This document shows, in pieces, positions 35,118 to 42,950 of a stretch of 64,000 nt of DNA (its first letter is position 1; the number at the start of each line of letters is the position of its first letter). Source of the stretch: an uncultured Armatimonadota bacterium (lineage in GTDB: Bacteria; Armatimonadota; Fimbriimonadia; Fimbriimonadales; Fimbriimonadaceae); contig CAIYLG010000051.1 in NCBI GenBank assembly GCA_903927025.1, forward strand, positions 62,001 through 126,000, written 5' to 3'. The notes under the pieces were generated by a model. That model made no database searches. It saw only the letters and a list, made by a program, of their open reading frames with translations, and was not told the origin of the DNA. The position numbers and the translations under genes are program-made.

Positions 35118-35627
35118 AGGAATCAGCAACCTCCAAAGGCCCGTGCGTGCACTTACCAGCCTCTGTCGCGATAACAAAGGAAGGAATCCGATAAGGGCAT
35201 TGTCTGGATCATGCGATATCACCTGTGACGGAATCGTGATGAGAGTTTGCGTCTACAGCGTGAGAACGCAGGCGGCGCACCCTGCTGGGAATCGTTCGCC
35301 GGTCGGTTGTCAAGCTGAAGGGTTCGTCAAATCCGACAAAAGGGGCTCTACCTATTTCGCAAATGCGCGGCAAGGGCGACAAGGCGATGACGACGGAAGA
35401 AATCATCGCCCTTAGCAGAGGCGTATAGATTGTCGTCTGCGCAGTGGCCGGCCCCTTTCCTCCTCGACATGAAAGGAGCTGCTTACTAGTGAGCCGACCG
35501 AATGGCCCGATGCCAATATCACAAAGTCAGTAAGGTGCCAGGGGTAGCCCCACAACCTTAGGAATAAGGAACCGGACGCGATTACGGTCAGAGAACCCCT
35601 CGCGGGATAGGGAAATGTTTCGATACG

Positions 35628-35664
35628 CATCGCAGGGTAGCCGCTTCGCGGCTACCCTGCGATG
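35628..35664. repeat. 17-bp perfect hairpin after the DUF4965 gene
   Basis: CATCGCAGGGTAGCCGC pairs perfectly with GCGGCTACCCTGCGATG around loop TTC. It begins 36 bases after the stop of the minus-strand gene ending at 35700. No T-tract follows on either strand. It is the strongest of the short-loop palindromes in this window. Confidence 0.8.
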
Positions 35665-35699
35665 GATCAGGTACTGAATGCCGTCAGAAGTCGCGTCAC

Positions 35700-38234
35700 C
35701 TACGGGACTTTCACCAGGATGAACCCAGCGTCGATAAAGGAGTCGCCTCCCGTATCGGTGCAATGGATGGCCAGCGTGTTCTTACCAGCTCGAAGTGCTG
35801 CCTGGGCGGTCTTAGAGAGTTCGTAGGTCTCGTACCGCTGGGCACCCGGTAGGTGAAGCACGAGGACGCCGTTGAGGAAGATGTCCGCGTCGTCGTCGTG
35901 GGAGAGGGTCAACTGAACGTGCTTGGCCTGGTCGGCGGTTAGGCTGAACTCTCGGCGCACCCAGATATCTCGGGTGTCCCACTTCGTTCGAATCGGTGCG
36001 TCCGGCTCGGGCCCATGGCCAAAGGCACCTTTGCCAACCGTCCAAGAAGAAGCGTCATACCCTGGCTGAGCCCAATCTCCAACCGGCTGAGTCAGCGTGT
36101 ATTGCCAATCGGTGGCTGAGATTCCGGCGGTCGGAACAACTGATGTCACAATTGGCGGCTTCGGCAACGGGGCCCATGGTCCCACCTTCTTTCGGTCACG
36201 CGAGGCGTACTTCTTCCAGGTTTCGAAGTCGTCCATCAGCTTGATGAACACGCCACCCACGACCGAACGGGCCTGAAATCCCCGCTGCTTTGGCGTGCTC
36301 GTCATGTACCAGTCGGTCATCGGGACTCGGTCTGGCGTCTCGTCCAGGAATTTCGCGATAGGATCCACAAGCGCGCGGAAATCTTCCAGGCTGGGCGTGA
36401 GGGTCGCCGTCCAAACAATCCAGTCCAACTTGGTGTAGTCTTCGCGATTGTCGAGGGGCAAGCCATAGGGGTTCAGTTTGGTTCGGTAGAACGTCATCTC
36501 CTCTTGAGCAACCGACCGAGGGAACAGGTCCAACCCGAGAATTCGATCCCACACAAGGTTGTATTTTTGGCTCCACGTATTGGGCCGATCAAACGCCAGT
36601 TTGTAGTGGTCGCCGATTTTTCCTTCTATTGCCCAGCGTGCCGCGAAAGATTTGGCCAGGGTGCGGTAGCGCGTCGCCTCATCCGTTTTCCCAAGCTTCT
36701 CCGCCAGGTAGGCATAGGCGCCCAGCGCCTCGATTGCCTTGGCAGACAGGTTCACGTTATGGGCAAGGTGACCGGCGAAGTCGTCAGTCGAGAGCTGTCT
36801 CTCGGGGTCGAAGCCCTTGTCCTGTAGGTACTTGGCCCATTTCTCCAGTTGCGGCCAATACTTGGCGCTGAAGTCTGCGTTTCCTTCAACCTTCGCCAGT
36901 GCGGCAAGGATGAGCAGCATGTTGCCAGATTCTTCAACCGGCATCTGATTATCTTCGGTTCTTTCGCCGCCGCCGTAAACTTGCCCGTTTGCCTTGGGAT
37001 AGGTTCCCAGATCGTGGGGGGCAAAGGGCCACTTCCATCGCGAAGATGCGGCGTACTCCAGGATCGGCACCAGCGAGGCTTTCGTGAGGTTCGGACTGAA
37101 CGCGAGAAGGAGAGGGGATGCGGGATACAAAACGTCGACTGTAGAAATGCACCCATTGCTGAAGTTCTCCTTGCTGAACATCAGCGGCTGCCCATTGGAG
37201 TCAGCTGCCACCTTTTGGGCAGCAAGGCTCTGGCGGTAGGCGAGGGATCCCAAGTTTGAATAGGTGGCGCCACCTATCCGCGTCAGGTCGGCGGTGAGTT
37301 CGCGATCGAATGCATCGCATCGAGCTCTGAGTGAGACATAGTCCTTTTCTGCCGCACGGATGAGCCCAAGCCCGTCCATGCCTTTTCGCCGCCAGTAGGG
37401 GCGAAGGTTGTGATTCATGAACTGGATCGAGTACTCGTCGTCGTAGGCGACAGTGACGTGCTTCGAAACGGGCGCAGCGCCAACCTTGCCAAACGGAAGC
37501 GCGAAGGCGGCAACAATGCCCGAACCGGACGTGGGGACCTGATCCGCAGGCAGGCCCCCGCCATCGCTAAAGGAGCCGACCGCTGCCAAGTCAGCCCCTA
37601 AGAACCCCTTCTCGCTAGAAGCCACTAAAAGATGGCCCCAGTCGATGCGAAGATTGTCTCCCTTTTTCTGGAGAACCGGCTGCTCCACACTGCCGATGCT
37701 CAGGACGCTAAATGGACCTGTCTTGTAACGATGAGAGGCCACCTCCTGCCCCCGCTTGTTCACCGTAATAAGCGAGTCCGCGCTGAAGTAGACCTGGACA
37801 TCGTGAACATGTCCATCGGACGAACTGACACTCCACGTCAGATAGGTCGCCGGGCGGCTCAATATGTCGATATCGTCCGGAAGGGCTGGCGTCGTAAACG
37901 TGAGGCGGCAATCGATACCGTCTCCTGAAAATTCATAAACGGTCTGAGTGGGAAGCACGCTCACACTAATCTGAGGAAGGAACGCACTGACTTGGGAGGA
38001 CCTCCCCATCAAGCGAAACGACTTGCCATCAATTCGGATAATGCTTGTAAGAGGCTGCTCGCTCCCCGTCCAGTGACGGGTGGACCCACCGGCCAACTGG
38101 TCAGAGGTCGACCAAATACTGAAATAGGGGTCGTGGGCGATGAGCGGGACGGCGGGTGGGCGCATCTGCGCCTCAACAAATGGGGTTAGCATCGCAACAG
38201 CGAGACAGGGAAGTAACCGAGTGGCCCTGGACAT
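35700..38234 (-). CDS. Glutaminase-like protein (DUF4964/DUF5127/DUF4965/DUF1793) with C-terminal jelly roll
   Basis: An 844-residue secreted protein. After the signal peptide (MSRATRLLPCLAVAMLTPF) the stretch PLIAHDPYFSIWSTSDQLAG is the DUF4964 hallmark. A beta-sandwich (DUF5127) follows, then the alpha/alpha barrel of DUF4965 and DUF1793, with WKWPFAPHDLGTYPKANGQ and EESGNMLLILAALAK. This order matches the fungal glutaminase A family and its bacterial relatives, some of which are glycosidase-like. The last 140 residues form a beta-galactosidase-type jelly roll (AIHCTDTGGDSFIDAGF). I chose the ATG at 38234 because of the promoter directly before it. Actual substrate is uncertain. Confidence 0.85.
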   Translation of the reverse strand: MSRATRLLPCLAVAMLTPFVEAQMRPPAVPLIAHDPYFSIWSTSDQLAGGSTRHWTGSEQPLTSIIRIDGKSFRLMGRSSQVSAFLPQISVSVLPTQTVYEFSGDGIDCRLTFTTPALPDDIDILSRPATYLTWSVSSSDGHVHDVQVYFSADSLITVNKRGQEVASHRYKTGPFSVLSIGSVEQPVLQKKGDNLRIDWGHLLVASSEKGFLGADLAAVGSFSDGGGLPADQVPTSGSGIVAAFALPFGKVGAAPVSKHVTVAYDDEYSIQFMNHNLRPYWRRKGMDGLGLIRAAEKDYVSLRARCDAFDRELTADLTRIGGATYSNLGSLAYRQSLAAQKVAADSNGQPLMFSKENFSNGCISTVDVLYPASPLLLAFSPNLTKASLVPILEYAASSRWKWPFAPHDLGTYPKANGQVYGGGERTEDNQMPVEESGNMLLILAALAKVEGNADFSAKYWPQLEKWAKYLQDKGFDPERQLSTDDFAGHLAHNVNLSAKAIEALGAYAYLAEKLGKTDEATRYRTLAKSFAARWAIEGKIGDHYKLAFDRPNTWSQKYNLVWDRILGLDLFPRSVAQEEMTFYRTKLNPYGLPLDNREDYTKLDWIVWTATLTPSLEDFRALVDPIAKFLDETPDRVPMTDWYMTSTPKQRGFQARSVVGGVFIKLMDDFETWKKYASRDRKKVGPWAPLPKPPIVTSVVPTAGISATDWQYTLTQPVGDWAQPGYDASSWTVGKGAFGHGPEPDAPIRTKWDTRDIWVRREFSLTADQAKHVQLTLSHDDDADIFLNGVLVLHLPGAQRYETYELSKTAQAALRAGKNTLAIHCTDTGGDSFIDAGFILVKVP

Positions 38235-38240
38235 TGGCAG

Positions 38241-38246
38241 ATTATA
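38241..38246 (-). promoter_or_regulatory. -10 element TATAAT, leaderless arrangement, DUF4965 gene
   Basis: A perfect TATAAT on the minus strand is separated from the ATG at 38234 by six bases. No ribosome binding site can fit. Confidence 0.6.
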
Positions 38247-38334
38247 AATCATCTGGGATAACTCTCTGATTTTCTGAGATATTTTCGGAATCAGTATTCC
38301 CATTCGGGATGACTCCGCGTATCATTCTTCCACG

Positions 38335-38574
38335 ATGAAGCTTTCAATGAAGAACCGCGCCGGTATCGCTGCACTTTTGTCGGTCTTTGTCGCCACCGGA
38401 TGCCATGCCGGCGGTGACCCTGGAGATCCCAATGTTGGAGCGGCTGCCGGCCCTCCTGCCGCATCCCTCGGTAACCCTGCCGGGCGACCCGGAACGCCGA
38501 ACGGCCCTGCGCTCAAGCCACCTCCTCCCCCAGATCCAAATGGTGGGCGAACTGGCGCTGCCGCTGGCCACTAG
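38335..38574 (+). CDS. Small Pro/Gly/Ala-rich lipoprotein
   Basis: A 79-residue lipoprotein with lipobox VATGC near residue 23 and a mature part of only about 57 residues, mostly Gly, Pro, Ala and Asn, so probably unstructured. A possible promoter lies directly upstream (TTCCCA, 17 bases, TATCAT at 38320-38325), leaving a leader of about two bases. A strong terminator follows after the stop. Function unknown; it may be a surface spacer or a partner for the neighbouring pseudopilin, like the small lipoproteins at 45.9 and 63.3 kb. Confidence 0.7.
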   Translation: MKLSMKNRAGIAALLSVFVATGCHAGGDPGDPNVGAAAGPPAASLGNPAGRPGTPNGPALKPPPPPDPNGGRTGAAAGH

Positions 38575-38585
38575 GACCTAATCTA

Positions 38586-38625
38586 AAAAATGGCCCTGCC
38601 CTCATTGAGAGCAGGGCCATTTTTC
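38586..38625. terminator. Bidirectional intrinsic terminator
   Basis: AAAAATGGCCCTGC pairs with GCAGGGCCATTTTT (14 bp, 11-base loop), with T-tracts in both directions. It separates the convergent lipoprotein and pseudopilin genes. Confidence 0.93.
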
Positions 38626-38639
38626 TTGGTTGCCGACCG

Positions 38640-39488
38640 TCAGTCCTGCTCGGCCGTGAACATCGAAAGTGCTCCGAATGTGGCGAGGTTCGGATCCGTC
38701 ACCTTCTTCAGCATCTGTCCAGGCGCCACCGACTTGGCGTGGCCATCCGGGAATCCGACGTTGGTTCGTCCAGCATTCGGGAAGATGATCGCGCCTTCAG
38801 GAGTCTTGTTCAAGTCGTAGGAGTTGTCTCCCCAGCTCAGCGACTGTGAGTTGCCGGTGCCTACGGCATGTGTTGGCTGTGAGGCGATATTGGGCCAGTC
38901 GAACTGGAAGGAGCCGTTGCCGTTCACAAGAAGGACAGTCCCGGCAATGTCGTCAATCGCAGTCGTCGTACGCGGTGTGCCGCCATCCTTTCCGAATGAT
39001 GCGCATCCGAGGGGCTCGTTCTGGTTGCCACCGCCCCAATAGGCTGCGTTGATTCCGTAAGAACCGAATTTGTTGGTGCGAGTGCCGCCCTGCCCGTTGT
39101 TGGCATCGTCACCTTTTGCGGGGATCTGGTCGCGGGGAATATAGGTTGCGTGGTCGCCCGTGATCTGAGCCGTTGGGCCATGGAAGATGTCGGCGTTTTT
39201 GATGTACGGATAGACCGAATCCATCCAGTGGTATCGATCAGACCCGACACCAGCGGCGTAGGTCGTAAACACGTCGTTGTTCCAGTTGCGGGCGTACGTG
39301 TCGTTGTTGTCGGTTGTGTACTGGATGATTGCCAAATTGATCTGCTTGATGTTGGACAGATCGGCACTGGCCTTGGCAGCGGCCTTGGCTGCGGCGAATA
39401 CAGGGAAGAGGATAGCGGCTAGGATCGCGATAATGGCGATGACGACAAGGAGCTCGATAAGCGTAAATGCACGGTTTATGATTCTCAT
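38640..39488 (-). CDS. Pseudopilin-like protein coupled to a GntR-type regulator
   Basis: A 282-residue pilin-like protein. The prepilin signal is [20 protein letters not shown], with the usual Glu five residues after the processing site. The C-terminal region carries NVGFPDGHAKSVAP, the DGHA motif. Its ATG overlaps the stop of the upstream regulator by four bases (ATGA), so the two proteins are made together. This is unusual for a structural surface protein and suggests either self-regulation or a shared signal. It ends at a bidirectional terminator. Confidence 0.92.
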   Translation of the reverse strand: MRIINRAFTLIELLVVIAIIAILAAILFPVFAAAKAAAKASADLSNIKQINLAIIQYTTDNNDTYARNWNNDVFTTYAAGVGSDRYHWMDSVYPYIKNADIFHGPTAQITGDHATYIPRDQIPAKGDDANNGQGGTRTNKFGSYGINAAYWGGGNQNEPLGCASFGKDGGTPRTTTAIDDIAGTVLLVNGNGSFQFDWPNIASQPTHAVGTGNSQSLSWGDNSYDLNKTPEGAIIFPNAGRTNVGFPDGHAKSVAPGQMLKKVTDPNLATFGALSMFTAEQD

Positions 39489-40630
39489 GTGAAATGACCC
39501 TCATTGGTCGGATTGCGTTTGGTTGCGGTCAGGGACGCAGACTCCTGAAAGTCCACGTCGGTAGTATTGATGTCGGCCCCGATTCGAACGGACTTTGGCG
39601 GCCGTGAGGGCGAGGCGATTCGGTCGAGAAGCAGGTCTGCCGCGGCGTATCCCAGCTCATATTTTCGCTGGACGATTCGCCTGACGTTCCATGGTCTCGT
39701 CAGGGTCATGGGATGCCAGTCGATAAACGTGGCAATCTCCAAATCGGAAGGTATGTCGAGGCCCAGGCGGTCGCATGCCACCACTGCGGCGCAGCCGAGG
39801 CAGTCTTCGACGCAGAAAAGTGCGGTAATGGGTTCGGCTTCGTGTCGCAGTCCAAGAATCGTGTCACGAATAATTCGCTCGAAGATCGGCTGGGATACGG
39901 TGGCTCCTTCCGGCAGCCAGCGAACAAGTGACTCGGGATCTAAACCTGCGGCAGACATCGCCGTGCAATACCCCTCATGGCGTTCCATGACCGAGGTGTA
40001 GGTTGGCTTATGAAGTCCAAGAAACCCGATTTGACGGTGACCGCCTTCAATCAGCGAGGTCACGACGTGCTGGACCGTGCCCCGATTGTCCGTGACGGCA
40101 GTGTCGATGGAGACGCCCTGCGGAAGTCGGTCAATTGCGACGACGGGATAACCCTCGCTGAGCAAAGCGGAGAGCGCCGCCGAGCGATCGGGTGCGCACG
40201 CGTACAGCAAAATGCCATCCGCCTCCTTGAGGAGCCGGCGGAAATGGCGGGCTTCTAAAGCAGGGTCGTGCTTGCTGTCGGCTATCAGAAGCGTCTTCTC
40301 TTCGCCAATTCGATCCTGAATTCCCCGCAGAAGGTCACCAGAAGGGAAGTTATGAACGGCGCTGTAGCCATCGACAAGAAGCGCGATTCGGCCATAGCTC
40401 TTCTTAGAGCGCTCAGTAACGAGGGTTCCGCTACCTTGTCTGCGGACCACGAGTCCACCGCGCTGAAGTTCTTCGAGGGCTCGATGAACAACATTCCGGT
40501 TGACATCCATTGAGCGCGCTAAGGCATCGCCAGAAGGCAGGCGTGTGCCTGGTGCCAGCTCTCCCGACTCAATTTGGGCGGCGATCTTTGCCGCGATTGT
40601 CTTCCAGTTGCCCTCAGCCATGATGCTCAC
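39485..40630 (-). CDS. GntR-type HTH / LacI-type sugar-sensor chimeric regulator
   Basis: A 381-residue transcription factor built like AraR of Bacillus. The GntR winged helix covers residues 5-75 (APGTRLPSGDALARSMDVNR and RQGSGTLV). A LacI/PBP1-type effector domain fills the rest (GILLYACAPDRS, VAIDRLPQG, FLGLHKPTYTS, FCVEDCLGCAAV). It should bind DNA as a dimer and respond to a sugar. Start may be the GTG at 40630 or the ATG at 40621. It lies divergent to the halogenase-like gene across 130 bp, a likely site of action. Confidence 0.92.
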   Translation of the reverse strand: MSIMAEGNWKTIAAKIAAQIESGELAPGTRLPSGDALARSMDVNRNVVHRALEELQRGGLVVRRQGSGTLVTERSKKSYGRIALLVDGYSAVHNFPSGDLLRGIQDRIGEEKTLLIADSKHDPALEARHFRRLLKEADGILLYACAPDRSAALSALLSEGYPVVAIDRLPQGVSIDTAVTDNRGTVQHVVTSLIEGGHRQIGFLGLHKPTYTSVMERHEGYCTAMSAAGLDPESLVRWLPEGATVSQPIFERIIRDTILGLRHEAEPITALFCVEDCLGCAAVVACDRLGLDIPSDLEIATFIDWHPMTLTRPWNVRRIVQRKYELGYAAADLLLDRIASPSRPPKSVRIGADINTTDVDFQESASLTATKRNPTNEGHFT

Positions 40631-40761
40631 CGAAATATTTCTGTGATTCTAACTCAATGTCTGAGATAATTGGGGTTCTGTTCCAAACAATTCGAATTCT
40701 TTTCATCTGTTTACGTTATCCTTCTGAAAACTAGGACGTTTGAGCCTGAAATCTAAAGCGC

Positions 40762-42465
40762 ATGCATCAACAATTTCACTACGATGTGGCAATTGTGGGC
40801 GGTGGACCCTCGGGGGCCACGGTCGGTACGTTGCTCAAGAAATACCAACCGGAACTTTCGGTGGCCATCATCGAGCGGGAAATATTCCCGCGTGACCACA
40901 TCGGAGAGAGCTTACTGCCCCCGATTGGTCCCATTCTGCAGGAGATGGGGGTTTGGGATCGGGTCGAGGAAGCTAACTTCCCGATCAAGATCGGGGCCAC
41001 CTACCGATGGGGACGCAGCTCAGAACTGTGGGACCTAGACTTCCTGGCTTCGGAGGCGTTCCAGGAGGAGTCTCGCCCTGCTCAGTTTAAGGGGCAGCGG
41101 ACCCGCACCGCGTTCCAGGTAGATCGTGCCATCTACGACAAGATCCTGCTTGACCGTGCCGCCGAGCTTGGCTGTGACGTCCGCGAAGGGGTCCGAGTCG
41201 CATCGGTTGAGCACGAAAGGGATTCGGTGTCTGGCCTCAAGCTGGATTCCGGAGAAACAGTCACCGCCAAGCACTACGTCGATGCCTCAGGGAACGCCGC
41301 TCTGCTGAGGAAGGCTCTGAATGTTCCTATCGACGAGCCGACGACCTTGCGCAATATTGCGATTTGGGATTACTGGCAGAACGCAGATTGGGCGGTGGAG
41401 ATTGGGGTGGGAGGAACCCGGATCCAAATCATGAGCCTCGGCTGGGGCTGGCTCTGGTTCATTCCGATGGGCCCCACCCGAACCAGCTTGGGCCTGGTTG
41501 TTCCCGCCGCTTACTACAAGCAAAGCGGACTGCGTGCCGCGGAGCTCTACGAAAAGGCAATCCGTGACGAGCCTCGCATCGCCGGACTCCTCAAGAACGC
41601 GACCAGTGAAGGGAAAATCCAGGCCACCAAAGATTGGTCTCACCTAGCCCAGAGACATTACGGGACGAACTGGTTCCTTGTCGGAGAGTGTGCCGGCTTT
41701 GCAGACCCTATCCTCTCTGCGGGAGTGACGATGGCCCAAGTAAGCGCTCGCCACCTTGCCTACACAATCTGCGAGATTGAACGCGGGGATCATTCAGCGG
41801 AATGGCTCTGCCAGCAGTTCGATCACGGGCAGAAGGAGCGGATATTGACTCACATCCGCTTTGGAGACTATTGGTACACCGCCAACTCTCAGTTCACAGA
41901 CCTGCAGCAGTTCACTGCTGATCTCGCGCGGGATGCTGGGCTCGACCTGACCCCAGCCAAAGCCTGGGCTTGGATTTCACAGGGTGGCTTCATCACCCAG
42001 GATCTTCGCATGGGGACAGGAGGATTCAGCATCACCGGCGCCCGTAAGCTCGGCGAATTTCTCAGTAACCTCGAAGTCGATCTCGCGGTAGAGCGAAACA
42101 ACGTCTTCCATCTCAACTTAGAAGGTGCGACGCTGAACTCGGTTGCCGTCTACCACGAGGGAAGAATCTACAAGGAAGATTCGTATGTGCGCGGCGAACG
42201 CGTGCTTCCTTTGTTCAGCCAGGCTTTGATGGTTTTCGAATTTCTTCGGCGAGAGCCCAGGCTTCCTCACTTCTTTGCGCTCCTTCAGGATCTGGCCAAA
42301 ACTGATCCATTTGTTGCCCAGGCGCTGTCGGAGGTGCCTGATACGCTCGAAGCCATGGTCAACGATGGATGGGTAAAGGCATCTTACGATCCCAAGCTTC
42401 CGCTCCTGAGAAGGAACAAAGAAAGCCGGATGATCCACTGGAACAGGGACCCAGTCTCGGGCTGA
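40762..42465 (+). CDS. Flavin-dependent halogenase-like FAD oxidoreductase
   Basis: A 567-residue flavoprotein of the tryptophan halogenase / geranylgeranyl reductase superfamily. The FAD-binding motif GGGPSG is at 13-18. FPIKIGATYRWG around residue 75 provides the lysine that halogenases use to guide hypohalous acid. The motif WLWFIP (WxWxIP) is near 228 and FADPILSAG (FxxPxxSxG) near 312; both mark flavin-dependent halogenases. The C-terminal 250 residues are helical and may cover the substrate. It would need reduced flavin from another enzyme. No biosynthetic cluster surrounds it, so substrate is unknown and hydroxylation or reduction remains possible. Confidence 0.8.
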   Translation: MHQQFHYDVAIVGGGPSGATVGTLLKKYQPELSVAIIEREIFPRDHIGESLLPPIGPILQEMGVWDRVEEANFPIKIGATYRWGRSSELWDLDFLASEAFQEESRPAQFKGQRTRTAFQVDRAIYDKILLDRAAELGCDVREGVRVASVEHERDSVSGLKLDSGETVTAKHYVDASGNAALLRKALNVPIDEPTTLRNIAIWDYWQNADWAVEIGVGGTRIQIMSLGWGWLWFIPMGPTRTSLGLVVPAAYYKQSGLRAAELYEKAIRDEPRIAGLLKNATSEGKIQATKDWSHLAQRHYGTNWFLVGECAGFADPILSAGVTMAQVSARHLAYTICEIERGDHSAEWLCQQFDHGQKERILTHIRFGDYWYTANSQFTDLQQFTADLARDAGLDLTPAKAWAWISQGGFITQDLRMGTGGFSITGARKLGEFLSNLEVDLAVERNNVFHLNLEGATLNSVAVYHEGRIYKEDSYVRGERVLPLFSQALMVFEFLRREPRLPHFFALLQDLAKTDPFVAQALSEVPDTLEAMVNDGWVKASYDPKLPLLRRNKESRMIHWNRDPVSG

Positions 42466-42518
42466 TGCGGAACTGCAGGCGAGGAACTTGCTATTGATTA
42501 GCATAGGGTTCTCCTGAA

Positions 42519-42689
42519 CTAATGGTTCCGCAGGAACATATCCGCCAACGTATAAAGACAGTACGCGACAATGAAGACGAACATGTACCACGGCACATAC
42601 CCGTACGTGGTGATTTTGGAGAGGTAGATCAGGGACCTGCCGGGTTCAAGTGGCTCCTTATTGTCTGGCTTGTCTGGTAATTCCGCCAT
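42519..42689 (-). CDS. Small single-pass membrane protein
   Basis: A predicted 56-residue protein (MAELPDKPDNKEPLEPGRSL...), with a charged N-terminal half and one membrane helix (VPWYMFVFIVAYCLYTLADM) near the C-terminus. A longer frame to 42737 exists. The polar-then-helix layout and composition look genuine. Function unknown; similar small tail-anchored proteins often accompany respiratory complexes, but no such gene is near. Confidence 0.5.
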   Translation of the reverse strand: MAELPDKPDNKEPLEPGRSLIYLSKITTYGYVPWYMFVFIVAYCLYTLADMFLRNH

Positions 42690-42777
42690 AACGGCCCGCG
42701 GTCCTTTGGTGTTCAGCGCTTCCACGCAGTTGACCATCCTATCGTACGTCTGGGTTTAAACGCTCGTTGAGAAAGCG

Positions 42778-42786
42778 TGGTATAAT
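42778..42786 (+). promoter_or_regulatory. Extended -10 promoter of the candidate small RNA
   Basis: TGGTATAAT is a perfect extended -10 (TGnTATAAT). The -35 region is poor, as is common with extended -10 promoters. Transcription should start near 42793. Confidence 0.7.
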
Positions 42787-42792
42787 GTGCAT

Positions 42793-42932
42793 CAGCCTTT
42801 TGAGGGCATGGTTTGATCTGTGGGTATTGTTGGCCCCGGGTTGGAATCAGGGGGTGTTTTTCGAAGTTTCGTCTCCGACTTGCCCTCAATCGGCGAAGTC
42901 CGTTCCGAGTTTATTCGGAACGGACTTTTTCT
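42793..42932 (+). ncRNA. Candidate free-standing small RNA of about 140 nt
   Basis: The stretch lies between an extended -10 promoter and an intrinsic terminator, with no convincing protein gene inside. Bases GCC (42795-42797) and TTGAGGGCA (42800-42808) pair with TGCCCTCAA (42881-42889) and GGC (42892-42894), closing a 12-bp stem with a 2x2 internal loop. Inside are CCCC/GGGG (42834-42837 with 42850-42853) and CGAA/TTCG (42862-42871). A closed outer stem around a loose centre resembles the overall shape of 6S RNA, but I do not recognise 6S, SRP, tmRNA or RNase P sequence. A 54-codon GTG frame starting at 42820 is an alternative reading. Confidence 0.6.
42896..42932 (+). terminator. Intrinsic terminator of the candidate small RNA
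   Basis: AAGTCCGTTCCGA pairs with TCGGAACGGACTT (13 bp, loop GTTTAT) and is followed by TTTCTTT on the plus strand. On the minus strand no T-tract follows, so it mainly serves plus-strand transcription. Confidence 0.9.
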
Positions 42933-42950
42933 TTGTCTGACCCGGCAGTG

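Noticed and set aside
34756-35415. 219-codon plus-strand frame
   Set aside because: Mostly antisense to the pseudopilin and extends over a non-coding region; no recognisable sequence.
35430-35560. Possible cobalamin riboswitch (a CCACTGCGC stretch on the minus strand)
   Set aside because: Only the short box resembles the consensus; the other conserved elements and a B12-related gene are absent.
35412-35630. 72-codon minus-strand frame in the gap after the DUF4965 gene
   Set aside because: No convincing start context, composition unlike neighbours, and it overlaps the palindrome region.
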